Shown here in pieces: positions 1-8,417 of a stretch of DNA of 64,000 nt; the stretch's first letter is position 1; each line of letters opens with the position of its first letter. The DNA comes from Chloroflexota bacterium (lineage in GTDB: Bacteria; Chloroflexota; Dehalococcoidia; Bin125). The translations under genes were made by a program, and so were the position numbers. The stretch lies in NCBI GenBank assembly GCA_009838735.1, contig VXQZ01000020.1:68103-132102 (forward strand), read 5' to 3'. Under the pieces are notes generated by a model. The model was given only the letters and a program-made list of their open reading frames with translations, was not told the DNA's origin and did no database searches.

Positions 1-1
1 C

Positions 2-562
2 GAGCTGGTCAGGATTCACCTCAAAGGCTGTTTCGCCCCGACCAAGTTCGCCGCCATCCACTGGCGCGCGAACCGCGACAAGGGCAACCGGCGAATCATC
101 TACTTCACCTCCTCCGCCGGCGTCCGAGGCGAGGCTGGCCAGCCCAACTATTCCGCGGCGCACGCCGGAAAGATCGGGCTCTCCCTGTCCAACGCCGAAG
201 CGCTCGAACGCTACGGCGTGACCTCGAACTGCATTTCGCCCGCCGCCTCTACCCGAATGACCGACCGAGGCCGCGAGGTCGACCAGAGTTCCGACGCGCC
301 CAGTCTCAGCGCCGCCGGCACGATGATGGACCCGAGCAACGTCACCCCCGTTGTCACCTATCTCGCCTCCGATGCCTCAGCCGACATCTCCGGCCGAGTT
401 GTCGGCACAACCGGTGGGCGCCTGACGATCTGGAAGGAACCCGAGTGGGAGCAGACGATCTGGAATGTCGAACCGTACTGGGACATCGACACGCTGTTCG
501 ACCTGATCCCGCTCACATTCGAGCTGCAGGGCGTCGGCCCGCCGCCGCGACAGTTCCCGTAG
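2..562 (+). CDS. SDR family oxidoreductase, C-terminal part (5' end outside window)
   Basis: The reading frame is open from the window edge, so the Rossmann half with the cofactor-binding motif is missing. The remaining 186 residues match the C-terminal half of the next gene almost line for line, so the two are tandem paralogues. The substrate half resembles the dehydrogenase domain of peroxisomal multifunctional enzyme 2 (3-hydroxyacyl-CoA dehydrogenase type), including a C-I-S-P-A-A-S-T-R-M-T stretch after the active site. The catalytic Ser lies 13 residues before the Tyr of NYSAAH. The position four after that Tyr, normally Lys, is His. The substrate is unknown; a role in acyl-CoA oxidation is inferred from the likeness and from the CoA genes in the window. 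Confidence 0.85.
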   Translation, partial: ELVRIHLKGCFAPTKFAAIHWRANRDKGNRRIIYFTSSAGVRGEAGQPNYSAAHAGKIGLSLSNAEALERYGVTSNCISPAASTRMTDRGREVDQSSDAPSLSAAGTMMDPSNVTPVVTYLASDASADISGRVVGTTGGRLTIWKEPEWEQTIWNVEPYWDIDTLFDLIPLTFELQGVGPPPRQFP

Positions 563-573
563 CCGAAAGCCAG

Positions 574-607
574 ACCTCCCCCTGTGGGGGAGGTGTCACG
601 GAGTGAC
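574..607. repeat. Intergenic palindromic repeat, double hairpin
   Basis: ACCTCCCCC, a TGT loop and GGGGGAGGT form a perfect 9-bp stem at 574-594. A second perfect 5-bp stem (GTCAC-GGA-GTGAC) follows at 595-607. The element sits between the two SDR genes with no T-tract, so it looks more like a REP-type dispersed palindrome than a classical terminator. It could still end or protect transcripts. Confidence 0.7.
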
Positions 608-645
608 GGAGGGGGGTTCCCCCGTGGCTCCTAAGGAAGATCACC

Positions 646-1623
646 ATGACCACACCAGACTCCGACAACACGCCCCCATTCGTCGGCAGGAGCAATCAGA
701 CTGTGGAACACCTCGAGGGACGAATCTGCATCATCACCGGCGGCGCCGGCGGCATCGGTTCCAATCTCTGCCGCGTCTTTGGCGAGCAGGGCGCCAAAGT
801 CGTCGTCGCCGACACCGGCTTCGACGTCGAAGGACGCTTCGGCATGGACGCCTCCAAAGTCGAAGCGATCGTTGACGAAATCCGCGATGCCGGCGGCGAA
901 GCCGTCCCCTTTGTCGGCGATGTCGCCGACATGGATACCGCCGAGCGCATGGTCCAGACCGCGATTGATGAGTTTGGCGGCCTCGACGTGCTGGTCTGCG
1001 CCCACGGCATTCTGCGTGAGCGCATGATCTTCAACATGACCGAAGACGAATGGGACGGTCTCGTGCGCGCCCATCTCAAGGGCTGCTTCGCCCCGACCAA
1101 ATTCGCATCGATCTACTGGCGCGCCAATCGCGAGGGTCAGAGCAGGCGGATCATCTACTTCACGTCCGACGCCGGGATCCGCGGTTCAGCCGGGCAGCCC
1201 AACTACTCGGCCGCGCATGCGGCCAAACTCGGTCTGATGCGCTCCAACGTCGGCGCGCTCGGTCGCTACGGTGTGACCACAAACTGCATCGCCCCCGGCG
1301 CCTCCACGCGCATGACCGACCGCGGACTCGGCGTGGACTCGTCAGAACCTGCGCCATCCGAATCTGCAGCCGGCACCGCGCGCGACCCCAAGAATGTCGC
1401 ACCGATCGTCGCCTGGCTCGCCTCCGACCAGTCCGACGCGGCCAACGGCCGCATCTTCGGCGCCAGCGGCCACCGCATCTCTCTGTTCTCCGAGCCGGTG
1501 CTCGAGCGCTATCTCCATTTCGACGACAACAAGATCGAGATCGACACCCTCTTCGACCTCTGGCCGCACACACTCGGCGCTGGAGGATTCCCGCGAAACA
1601 GCATTCGGCCCGGTCTGGTCTGA
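646..1623 (+). CDS. SDR family oxidoreductase, MFE-2-like, with YxxxH active site
   Basis: This is a 325-residue short-chain dehydrogenase. The nucleotide-binding motif TGGAGGIG lies near residues 29-36. The central region (GILRERM, then HLKGCF) resembles the (3R)-hydroxyacyl-CoA dehydrogenase domain of multifunctional enzyme 2. The catalytic Ser (FTSDAG) is in place 13 residues before Tyr of NYSAAHAAK. The usual catalytic Lys at Tyr+4 is His, and a Lys falls at Tyr+7; downstream residues stay in register without a gap, so this is a substitution. NNAG is also altered to CAHG. AAGGA before the ATG is a good ribosome site. Activity with His in place of Lys is uncertain. The gene is a tandem duplicate of the upstream partial gene. 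Confidence 0.85.
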   Translation: MTTPDSDNTPPFVGRSNQTVEHLEGRICIITGGAGGIGSNLCRVFGEQGAKVVVADTGFDVEGRFGMDASKVEAIVDEIRDAGGEAVPFVGDVADMDTAERMVQTAIDEFGGLDVLVCAHGILRERMIFNMTEDEWDGLVRAHLKGCFAPTKFASIYWRANREGQSRRIIYFTSDAGIRGSAGQPNYSAAHAAKLGLMRSNVGALGRYGVTTNCIAPGASTRMTDRGLGVDSSEPAPSESAAGTARDPKNVAPIVAWLASDQSDAANGRIFGASGHRISLFSEPVLERYLHFDDNKIEIDTLFDLWPHTLGAGGFPRNSIRPGLV

Positions 1624-1626
1624 TTT

Positions 1627-1662
1627 CGCGCTGTTATTGCAATCGGTTGCATTAGCAGCGCG
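1627..1662. promoter_or_regulatory. 36-bp imperfect palindrome, candidate metal-regulator operator
   Basis: Fifteen of 18 positions pair across the centre at 1644/1645. The G+C outer arms (CGCGCTG / CAGCGCG) enclose an AT-richer core containing TGCAA-TCGG-TTGCA. It lies 41 bp before the start of the metal ABC importer operon. Zur, Fur and DtxR-type repressors bind palindromes in such positions, but this sequence matches no consensus I can recall with confidence. A terminator for the upstream SDR gene is possible, although no T-run follows. Confidence 0.45.
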
Positions 1663-1703
1663 TCACCCATAGTCTGACTTCGCACTGCTGGAAGTCAAGC
1701 GCT

Positions 1704-2690
1704 GTGACCAGATTTCATTTCGTTCTCTCGTTGTCCCTCGCGGCGATGGCGCTGTCGCTACTCGGCGCTGCTTGCGGCAGCGATACGCAAGATGAGCGGC
1801 TGTTGGTCGTCACAACGGTTGCGCCGCTGCGCAACATCATTGAAGAGGTTGGCGGCGATCGCATTGCAGTGATCGCACTGGTCCCGGAGGGAACCAACAG
1901 CCACACCTTCGATCCACCTCCGTCGGCCGTTGGCGAGATCGAGAGCGCCGACCTGATCATCATCAACGGCCTCAATCTTGAATTGCCGACGCTGGAACTG
2001 GCCGAGGCAAATGCGTCGGACAACACGCCTATCGTCCTGCTCGGCAATCTCGCCGTCTCGCCCGACGAGTACGTGTTCGACTTCTCGTTCCCCGAAGAGG
2101 ATGGCAACCCGAATCCACACCTCTGGACGGCTCCCCACCTGGCCGTCGAGTACGCCGAGATCGTTCTCGGAGAGCTGAGCAAGGTTGATCCCGGGGGTGC
2201 CAACTACTACTCCGACAACGCCGGCCGATTCATCGCCCGACTCTGGGAACTCGACGAAGCGATCGCCGAAGCAACAGCCACGATCCCGCTGGCGCATCGC
2301 AAATTGATCACGTATCACGACTCGTTTCCCTACTTCGCGCCACGCTACGGTCTGGAGATCATTGGCGCGATTCAGCCCTCAGACTTCTCGGAACCGGCGC
2401 CGCGCGAGGTCGCCAATCTGATTGGACAGATCCGCGACGCCGGAGTACCGGCGATCTTCGGTTCGGAAGTCTTCCCCTCGGAAGTGCTGGAGACCATCGC
2501 CGAAGAAGCCGGCGCGGTGCAGGTCTCGACGTTGTCGGACGATGACCTGCCAGGAACTCCGGGCGACCCGGGGAACACGCTGGTCGGCATGATGGTGGAA
2601 AATGTACGGACTATGGTGACCGTGCTGGGCGGCGATGCATCGGCGCTGGATGGATTTGATACGAGCAGCACGTGGCAACCGTCGGAGTAG
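1704..2690 (+). CDS. Zn/Mn ABC transporter substrate-binding lipoprotein (TroA/ZnuA family)
   Basis: This 328-residue protein captures a divalent metal outside the membrane and hands it to the permease below. An N-terminal signal ends in LLGAAC with the lipid-modified Cys at 24. The likely metal ligands are His67 (NSHTFDPPP), His139 (NPHLW), His205 (TYHDSFPYFA) and an Asp near 280. The third ligand is His, as in TroA and ZnuA, not Glu as in the manganese binders PsaA and MntC. The His-rich loop of many ZnuA proteins is absent; an acidic stretch is found instead. Zinc is therefore favoured, but manganese or iron is not excluded. The start is GTG. The 3' end overlaps the ATPase gene by 19 nt, so the operon is translationally linked. 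Confidence 0.88.
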   Translation: MTRFHFVLSLSLAAMALSLLGAACGSDTQDERLLVVTTVAPLRNIIEEVGGDRIAVIALVPEGTNSHTFDPPPSAVGEIESADLIIINGLNLELPTLELAEANASDNTPIVLLGNLAVSPDEYVFDFSFPEEDGNPNPHLWTAPHLAVEYAEIVLGELSKVDPGGANYYSDNAGRFIARLWELDEAIAEATATIPLAHRKLITYHDSFPYFAPRYGLEIIGAIQPSDFSEPAPREVANLIGQIRDAGVPAIFGSEVFPSEVLETIAEEAGAVQVSTLSDDDLPGTPGDPGNTLVGMMVENVRTMVTVLGGDASALDGFDTSSTWQPSE

Positions 2691-3538
2691 ACGCGCTCGT
2701 CGAACTGCAAGGCGTCGCCCTGGGTTACGAGGGCGTTGTCGCCTTGCGCGACGTCGACGTGTCCATTGCTCCCGGGGAACTGATCGGCATCGTTGGCCCC
2801 AGCGGATGCGGCAAAACCACGCTATTGCGATCCCTGCTGGGCGAACCCGAGCTTTACGCAGGCACGGCCCAGGTCGCCGACAACACCCGCGTCGGCTATG
2901 TCCCACAGGTCGAAACCGTGGACTGGAACTTTCCCATCACCGTGGAACAGGTGGCGATGCTCGGCAGCTGGCGGACCCGGCGCTGGCTGCCGTGGACCAG
3001 CCGAGCCGAACGTAGTCGTGCCCGCGTGGTGCTCTCCCAGCTCGGGATCGCCGACCTGGCCGATCGCCCGATCCGCGCGCTCTCCGGTGGACAGCAACAA
3101 CGCACCTTCCTCGCTCGCGCCTTGATCCGGTCGCCGGATTTGTTGCTCCTCGATGAACCAACTTCAGGCGTCGACATCAAGACCCGGCACGAGATCCTTC
3201 ACCAACTTGCCGGTCTGAACACGGCCGGCGTGACCGTCGTCTTGACCACACACGACCTCAACGGCGTCGCCTCTCACCTACCGCGTTTGATCGCCCTGGG
3301 CGAACAGACAGTCCTCGCCGACGGGCCGCCGTCTGAGGTCTTGCAGCCCGACATCCTCGAACGCGCCTACGGGCAGCCGATGCTGGTCGTGCAGAGCGGG
3401 CACGAGACCTACGTCTTGCCGATCCCCGAGGAGGCGCCCGGCGCGCACGGCGATGTTCTGCCGCCGCCAGAGGTCGTCAACGTGATCGGACGCCCCGACA
3501 GCGACTCGGACTCTGACTCAACGTCTGATCATGCTTGA
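2672..3538 (+). CDS. Zn/Mn ABC transporter ATP-binding protein
   Basis: This 288-residue ATPase energises the metal importer. Visible motifs are Walker A GPSGCGKTT, Q-loop region VPQVETVDW, ABC signature LSGGQQQ, Walker B LLLLDEPT and the H-loop TTHDL. It belongs with ZnuC/MntB/TroB-type ATPases, fitting the binder upstream and permease downstream. The C-terminus carries a short Asp-Ser repeat (DSDSDSDS). The GTG start lies inside the binder gene and the stop overlaps the permease start by 8 nt, so three subunits are encoded in one overlapping unit. Confidence 0.9.
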   Translation: MATVGVDALVELQGVALGYEGVVALRDVDVSIAPGELIGIVGPSGCGKTTLLRSLLGEPELYAGTAQVADNTRVGYVPQVETVDWNFPITVEQVAMLGSWRTRRWLPWTSRAERSRARVVLSQLGIADLADRPIRALSGGQQQRTFLARALIRSPDLLLLDEPTSGVDIKTRHEILHQLAGLNTAGVTVVLTTHDLNGVASHLPRLIALGEQTVLADGPPSEVLQPDILERAYGQPMLVVQSGHETYVLPIPEEAPGAHGDVLPPPEVVNVIGRPDSDSDSDSTSDHA

Positions 3539-4400
3539 GCCATTCGAGTTTGGCTTCATGCAACGCGCGATGATCGCTGCCACCCTGGTCGGCGGCGTCA
3601 CCGCGGCAGTCGGCGTGTTCGTCATCCTGCGCCGGCTCGCCTACATCGGACATGGCCTCGCCCATAGCATCTTCGGCGGCGCGGTCGTCTCGTTCACAAT
3701 CGGATTCAACTTTTTCCTCGGCGCCAGCCTCTGGGGAGCATTCAGCGTCTTTCTGATCAACCAGGCCGCGCGTCGCCGGCAAATCGGTGGCGACGCGGCG
3801 ATCGGCATCATCACCACAGCCGCCTTTGCGATCGGCATCGCCGTGATCTCTCGTGCGCGCAGTTTCACCCGCGACTTCGAGGCTGCGCTGTTCGGCGAGA
3901 TCCTGGGCATCACCAACCAGGATCTCTACGTCACGGCCGGGATGGTCCTGTTGATCGCCATCGTGATGTTTCTGCTCTGGAAGCCGCTCGTCTTCATTAC
4001 ATTCGACCAGGATGTCGCCACGTCCTACGGAATATCTGTGCGCTGGGTTGAAGCGATCTTCTCGCTGGCCCTGGCCGCAACGGTCGTCGCCGCTCTGCAG
4101 GTGCTGGGCGTGACCCTGATCGCGGCGGCCCTGGTCATTCCTCCAGTGGTCGCCCGACTGCTGACCGATTCGTTTCCCCGCCTCTTCGTGATCGCAGTGG
4201 TCATTGGCGCTCTCACCGGATTCCTGGGCGTGTACGTGTCCTGGTTCGTCGATGTCTCCTCCGGCGCGACGGTGGTACTGGTCCAGTCGGCCGTCTTCGC
4301 CCTCACGCTCGGCTGGGGAGTTCTGGAGTCCCGTCGCGGATTCAGCGCTGCCCGTCGAGCGGAACGGCTCGCCGGCCTCGAACGCTCCCTGAATGACTGA
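3531..4400 (+). CDS. Zn/Mn ABC transporter permease (ABC-3 family)
   Basis: This is a 289-residue, strongly hydrophobic protein with about eight predicted membrane segments, typical of ZnuB/TroC/MntB permeases. The stretch FVILRRLAYIGHGLAHSIFGG near the N-terminus is characteristic of the family. It forms the membrane channel of the importer and overlaps the ATPase gene by 8 nt. The C-terminus ends in a charged cytoplasmic tail. Confidence 0.9.
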   Translation: MLEPFEFGFMQRAMIAATLVGGVTAAVGVFVILRRLAYIGHGLAHSIFGGAVVSFTIGFNFFLGASLWGAFSVFLINQAARRRQIGGDAAIGIITTAAFAIGIAVISRARSFTRDFEAALFGEILGITNQDLYVTAGMVLLIAIVMFLLWKPLVFITFDQDVATSYGISVRWVEAIFSLALAATVVAALQVLGVTLIAAALVIPPVVARLLTDSFPRLFVIAVVIGALTGFLGVYVSWFVDVSSGATVVLVQSAVFALTLGWGVLESRRGFSAARRAERLAGLERSLND

Positions 4401-4412
4401 GCGACTGGCTAG

Positions 4413-4451
4413 AGTCTGAATCAGACTGCAACATCGCTCCGTCCATAGAAT
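4413..4451 (+). promoter_or_regulatory. Candidate leaderless promoter with 15-bp operator-like palindrome
   Basis: AGTCTGA-A-TCAGACT is a perfect 7-1-7 inverted repeat at 4413-4427. TAGAAT at 4446-4451 ends 6 nt before the ATG of the P-type ATPase, placing the expected transcription start on the ATG itself. The palindrome covers the position where a -35 element would lie, so a bound repressor would block the promoter. The regulator is unknown. Confidence 0.5.
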
Positions 4452-4457
4452 CGTTCC

Positions 4458-7223
4458 ATGTCCAGCCAGCCCAGTAACGGCTCCGCCGACTCCATCGAGG
4501 ATGCGCCACCGCCCATCTTCGACCTCGCGGCACTGGAAGAGGGCCAGCCGTCGCTTGATCCTGACACGCTGAGCCGCGTCACCGAGGCGCTTGCCGAGGC
4601 AGAAGGCCGAAGCCAGGGCGATTGGCTCTCCGACTGGCCGAGTTCGACCACCACCATCGAGTCGCCCCCGCCGCTCGCGCTGGAATCGGGGGCCGCACTC
4701 TCGCCGTTGGCCGAGCCGGCCGAAGCGCCTCGTCCGCCGGCCAGAACCAGTCCTGCCGAACCACCGGAGCTTGTCGGTCTGACGCAGACCGAAGTTGCGC
4801 AGCGCATGGAAGACGGCCGCGTCAATCGTGACACGTCGAAGCAGCGCTCCGACCTCGACGTCATCCTGACCAACGTCTTTACCTACTTCAACATGGTCCT
4901 CTTCAGCCTGATCGGCATCCTCTTGATCCTGGCTATCACCGAGCAGAAGACCGACCACCTCCAGGACGCCGCCTTCGTCGGCATGGTGGTCCTCGCCAAC
5001 GTGCTCGTCGGGACCTTCCAGGAGTTGCGAGCCACCCGCAAACTGCGACAACTCGTCGCCCTGACGGCGCCCACGGCCACAGTCGTCCGCGAGGGCTTCG
5101 AGCGAGAGATCCTGGCGACGGACGTGGTTGCGGACGATCTGCTGGTCCTGCGAAGCGGCGATCAGGTCGTCGCCGACGGCCCGATTGTCTGGGACGAGGC
5201 CGAGCTGGATGAATCGATCCTGACCGGTGAGACCAGCTCGGTCCGGCGCGGTCACGGCGAAACGCTCGAGTCGGGCGCGTTCTGCGTCGGCGGCTCGTGC
5301 TACTACCAGGCGACGCACGTCGGCGACCAGTCCCGCGCCGTTCGCGAAACACGCGACGCCCGCGAGCTGAAGCGCACCGAGACGCCGCTCCAGCTTCGCT
5401 TCAAGCGCATCCTCGACGGCCTGATCGTCGCCACCGCCATCCTCGGACTGCTAATCCTGATCTCCTTCCTGATCACCGGACGCGAGTTCGACGAAGCCGT
5501 CAAGGCAACGATTGCGACCGCCACTTCGGTCGTGCCCGAGGGGCTGATGCTGGGCTTCACCGTCGCATTTGCCGTCGGGGCGCTGCGCGTCTCTCGGCTT
5601 GGCGCGATCGTGCAGGACAACACCGCCGTCGAGGCGCTCAACTACCTCGACACCATCTGTCTCGACAAGACCGGCACGATCACCGCCAACCGATTGCAGG
5701 TCGATGACGTGCGCTGGGCGCCGGGCGGTCGTTCGCTGGCCGGCTGGCTGGGCGCGTTCGCTGTATCGACCTCGGCCAACAACCGCACCGCTGAGGCGCT
5801 CTCGACCGCGTTCGCGGCGCAGACCAACGGCGCGCAGCTGGTTGACGACGAGCCGTTCAACTCCGAGCGCCGTTGGAGCGCGGCTCGCCTGCGACTGGGA
5901 CCCGAGGAGCGAATCTTTGTGCTCGGCGCGCCCGAGCGTCTGCTTCGAACGGACGACGAGGACGACGTTGACGATGAGGCGGCGCGCTCGGAACTGTCGG
6001 CGGAGTACGAGCTCGCCGCCCAACGGGGACTGAGGGGCGTGGTCTTCGCCGAGGCCGCCGCTATGCCTGATCCCGAGACCGACACGCTGCCGTCGCTTCG
6101 AGTGATCGCGTTGATCACGGTCGCCGACGAGTTGCGCGAGGAGATTGCGAACGCGTTCCGGATGATGGACGAGCTCGGCATCGAGCCCAAGATCATCAGC
6201 GGCGACAATCCCGCGACCGTGGCCGCGCTCGTCCAGCAACTCGGGATCCGCCTGCCGGGCGGCCTGATCACCGGTTCCGCGCTGGCTCGGCTGAACGAGT
6301 CCGATTTCGCCGACGCCGTGGAGTCGAACTCGGTCTTCGGACGGATCGCGCCGCAGCAGAAGGAGCAGATTGTCGCGGCGCTGCAGGCGAACGGCCGATA
6401 CGTGGCGATGGTCGGCGACGGCGCCAACGACGTCCGCGCGCTGCGACAGGCCGATGTCGGCGTGGCCATGGAATCAGGCGCGAATACGGCCAAGGGCGTC
6501 GCCTCGATCGTCCTGCGCAACGACTCGTTTGAGGCGCTGGTCAAGGGGTCGGCCGTGGCGCAGAGCGTGCTTGGCAACGCCTCTCAACTCTCCAAGCTGT
6601 TTGTGACCAAGAGCTTCTACGCGTTCCTGATCATCTTCATCTCGAACATGATGGGTCTCGAGTTTCCCTTCCTGCCTCGCCACGGTTCGCTGACCGCGCT
6701 GTTCACGCTCGGTGTGCCGGCCGTCTTCATCACCCTGACCCGGCCGCCGCGCTCGGCGGGGCGCGACTTCCTCTCCTCGACGATGCGCTTTGCGATCCCG
6801 GCTTCGCTCGCGTTGGCTGTCTCGGCCGTGGCCGTACACCTGCTCACCGAAGGCATCCTCGGCCGACCGGTCGAGGACGCCCGCACCCTGGTCTCGACCA
6901 CGATCGGGATAGTCGGGCTCGCCTACATGGTTGAGGTGATCGGCTACCAGGGCGCGACCCGCGAGAACCTGATGCGGCCGGCGCTGGTCACATTCTTCGG
7001 CGTCGCGCTGCTGGGCATCTTCATTCTCACGCTGTACACGCCGCCGCTGCGCAACTTCTTCGACTTCTCCCCGCTCTCCGCTGCCGAGTGGGCGATCGTC
7101 GCCTTCGCCGTCGCCGCGGCGCTGGCCGGCAAGTGGCTGCTGTCGACCTATGCCGCCCAGATCATGCGTCGGTTGACCGGTCAGGCCTATGAGGAAGCGG
7201 CGGCTCGAGGTCGGGCCAACTAG
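4458..7223 (+). CDS. Cation-transporting P-type ATPase (CtpE-like)
   Basis: This is a 921-residue pump. Key motifs are LTGET (Thr256-Glu258, dephosphorylation loop), the membrane motif VVPEGL, the phosphorylation site DKTGTIT (Asp403), nucleotide-binding LGAPERLL, and the hinge GDGANDVRAL (Asp654, Asp658). VVPEGL and the QDNTAVEAL stretch resemble mycobacterial CtpE, reported as a calcium transporter; the ion here is unproven. About 105 N-terminal residues are Pro/Ser/Glu-rich and probably disordered. It follows the metal importer by 57 bp, suggesting a shared role in metal balance, but it has its own candidate promoter and no ribosome site. Its stop overlaps the convergent lyase stop on a shared CTAG. 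Confidence 0.85.
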   Translation: MSSQPSNGSADSIEDAPPPIFDLAALEEGQPSLDPDTLSRVTEALAEAEGRSQGDWLSDWPSSTTTIESPPPLALESGAALSPLAEPAEAPRPPARTSPAEPPELVGLTQTEVAQRMEDGRVNRDTSKQRSDLDVILTNVFTYFNMVLFSLIGILLILAITEQKTDHLQDAAFVGMVVLANVLVGTFQELRATRKLRQLVALTAPTATVVREGFEREILATDVVADDLLVLRSGDQVVADGPIVWDEAELDESILTGETSSVRRGHGETLESGAFCVGGSCYYQATHVGDQSRAVRETRDARELKRTETPLQLRFKRILDGLIVATAILGLLILISFLITGREFDEAVKATIATATSVVPEGLMLGFTVAFAVGALRVSRLGAIVQDNTAVEALNYLDTICLDKTGTITANRLQVDDVRWAPGGRSLAGWLGAFAVSTSANNRTAEALSTAFAAQTNGAQLVDDEPFNSERRWSAARLRLGPEERIFVLGAPERLLRTDDEDDVDDEAARSELSAEYELAAQRGLRGVVFAEAAAMPDPETDTLPSLRVIALITVADELREEIANAFRMMDELGIEPKIISGDNPATVAALVQQLGIRLPGGLITGSALARLNESDFADAVESNSVFGRIAPQQKEQIVAALQANGRYVAMVGDGANDVRALRQADVGVAMESGANTAKGVASIVLRNDSFEALVKGSAVAQSVLGNASQLSKLFVTKSFYAFLIIFISNMMGLEFPFLPRHGSLTALFTLGVPAVFITLTRPPRSAGRDFLSSTMRFAIPASLALAVSAVAVHLLTEGILGRPVEDARTLVSTTIGIVGLAYMVEVIGYQGATRENLMRPALVTFFGVALLGIFILTLYTPPLRNFFDFSPLSAAEWAIVAFAVAAALAGKWLLSTYAAQIMRRLTGQAYEEAAARGRAN

Positions 7224-8278
7224 TCGCCGTACAGCTCGGCCAGCTCCGGATCCTTCGCCGAGAGCATCTCGGCCAGATCGAGCAGCACCTGGCACTGCTT
7301 GTAGGTCGCGTCGTCCTGCATCTTGCCGTCGACCACGGCGACGCCGCCCGAGCCGCCGGCGTCCTCCATGGCGGCGACCACCCGGCGGGCGAATGAGACC
7401 TCGTCCGGGTTGGGCCGGAAGACCGCTTTGGCGATCGGGATCTGGTTGGGATGCAGCGTCCAGGCGCCGACGCAGCCCAGGATGAAGGCGGCGCGGAACT
7501 GGTCCTCGCAACCAGTGGGGTCGGAGAAGTCGCCGAATGGCCCGTAGAACGGATAGATCTCGTTGGCCGCGCAGGCGTCGATCATCCTGGCCAGCGTGTA
7601 GTGCCAGGGGTCCTGGATGTAGGACGTGCGCGGGGCCGCCTCGTCGTCGGGGTCGGCGTCGGTGCGCACCACGTAACCGGGATGCGGGCCACCTACGCGG
7701 GTCGTTTTCATCCGCCGCGAGGCCGCCAGGTCGGACGGACCCAGGCTCATGCCCTGCAGGCGCGGACTGGACTGGGCGATCGCCTCGACGTTGGAGACGC
7801 CTTGCGCCGTTTCGAGGATGGCGTGGATTAAGATCGGCCGGCTCAGGCCGTTGCGTGCTTCCAGTTGGGCCAGCAGCAGGTCGAGGAAGCGAATCTCCTC
7901 CGGTCCGTTGACCTTGGGCAGCATGACGGTGTCCAGCACGTCGCCGATCTCCGCGGTCAGCTCCAGCATGTCGTCGAGGAACCAGGGGCTGTCAACCGCG
8001 TTGACTCGGGTCCAGAGCTTGGTCGCGCCCAGATCGAGCGTCTTGCCCACGTCGATCAGTCCGGCACGGGCTGCTTCCTTGGCGTTCGGCGGGATCGCGT
8101 CTTCGAGATTGCCCAGGAGGATGTCCACGGTCGGCGCCAGTTGCGGCAAGCGGTTGCGGATCCGCTCATTGGACGGATCGAAGAAGTGGATCATCCGCGA
8201 GGGATAGGTGGGGATGTCGGACGGCGGTGCCGGCGCGCCGAGCACGAGCGGTCGGAGGAACTGTCGGGGAACAGGCAT
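7220..8278 (-). CDS. mcl: Malyl-CoA/beta-methylmalyl-CoA/citramalyl-CoA lyase (HpcH/HpaI family)
   Basis: This 352-residue protein resembles the trifunctional lyase of the Chloroflexus 3-hydroxypropionate bi-cycle (348 residues) end to end, as I recall that sequence: GNLEDAIP near residue 56, RVNA (Arg91), HAILETAQG (Glu156), LGPSDLAASR (Asp183), KTTRVGG, FYGPFGD, PNQIPIAK and DGKMQDDAT. The family cleaves malyl-, beta-methylmalyl- and citramalyl-CoA, releasing acetyl- or propionyl-CoA with glyoxylate or pyruvate; a Mg ion is held by the Glu and Asp. I chose the ATG at 8278 because AGGAGGG lies just upstream; the frame extends further only into low-complexity sequence. No other bi-cycle gene is in the window, so the enzyme could serve glyoxylate assimilation alone. 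Confidence 0.88.
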   Translation of the reverse strand: MPVPRQFLRPLVLGAPAPPSDIPTYPSRMIHFFDPSNERIRNRLPQLAPTVDILLGNLEDAIPPNAKEAARAGLIDVGKTLDLGATKLWTRVNAVDSPWFLDDMLELTAEIGDVLDTVMLPKVNGPEEIRFLDLLLAQLEARNGLSRPILIHAILETAQGVSNVEAIAQSSPRLQGMSLGPSDLAASRRMKTTRVGGPHPGYVVRTDADPDDEAAPRTSYIQDPWHYTLARMIDACAANEIYPFYGPFGDFSDPTGCEDQFRAAFILGCVGAWTLHPNQIPIAKAVFRPNPDEVSFARRVVAAMEDAGGSGGVAVVDGKMQDDATYKQCQVLLDLAEMLSAKDPELAELYGD

Positions 8279-8417
8279 GGATTGCCCTCCTGGCTTCTGG
8301 TCTGAGCCTATCGGTGGTTCGCCGTGTCGGCCCAATTCGTCTGCGGACTCGGCGGAGCCAGGGCGGGTGACCCGTTGAAAGAAAAAAAACGAGCGGGAAC
8401 GGGAAGGCGGTCGGCGG

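Noticed and set aside
1627-1662. Rho-independent terminator for the SDR gene
   Set aside because: No T-run follows the 3' arm and the core is AT-rich and operator-like; kept as a possible alternative only.
3477-5318. 613-codon open frame on the minus strand
   Set aside because: It lies antisense to the metal permease and P-type ATPase genes, has shadow-like Asp/Arg/Gly composition and no family features.
8388-8400. Phase-variable A-tract (GAAAGAAAAAAAACG)
   Set aside because: It lies outside any supported coding region after the lyase start is set at 8278, so slippage would not switch a protein.
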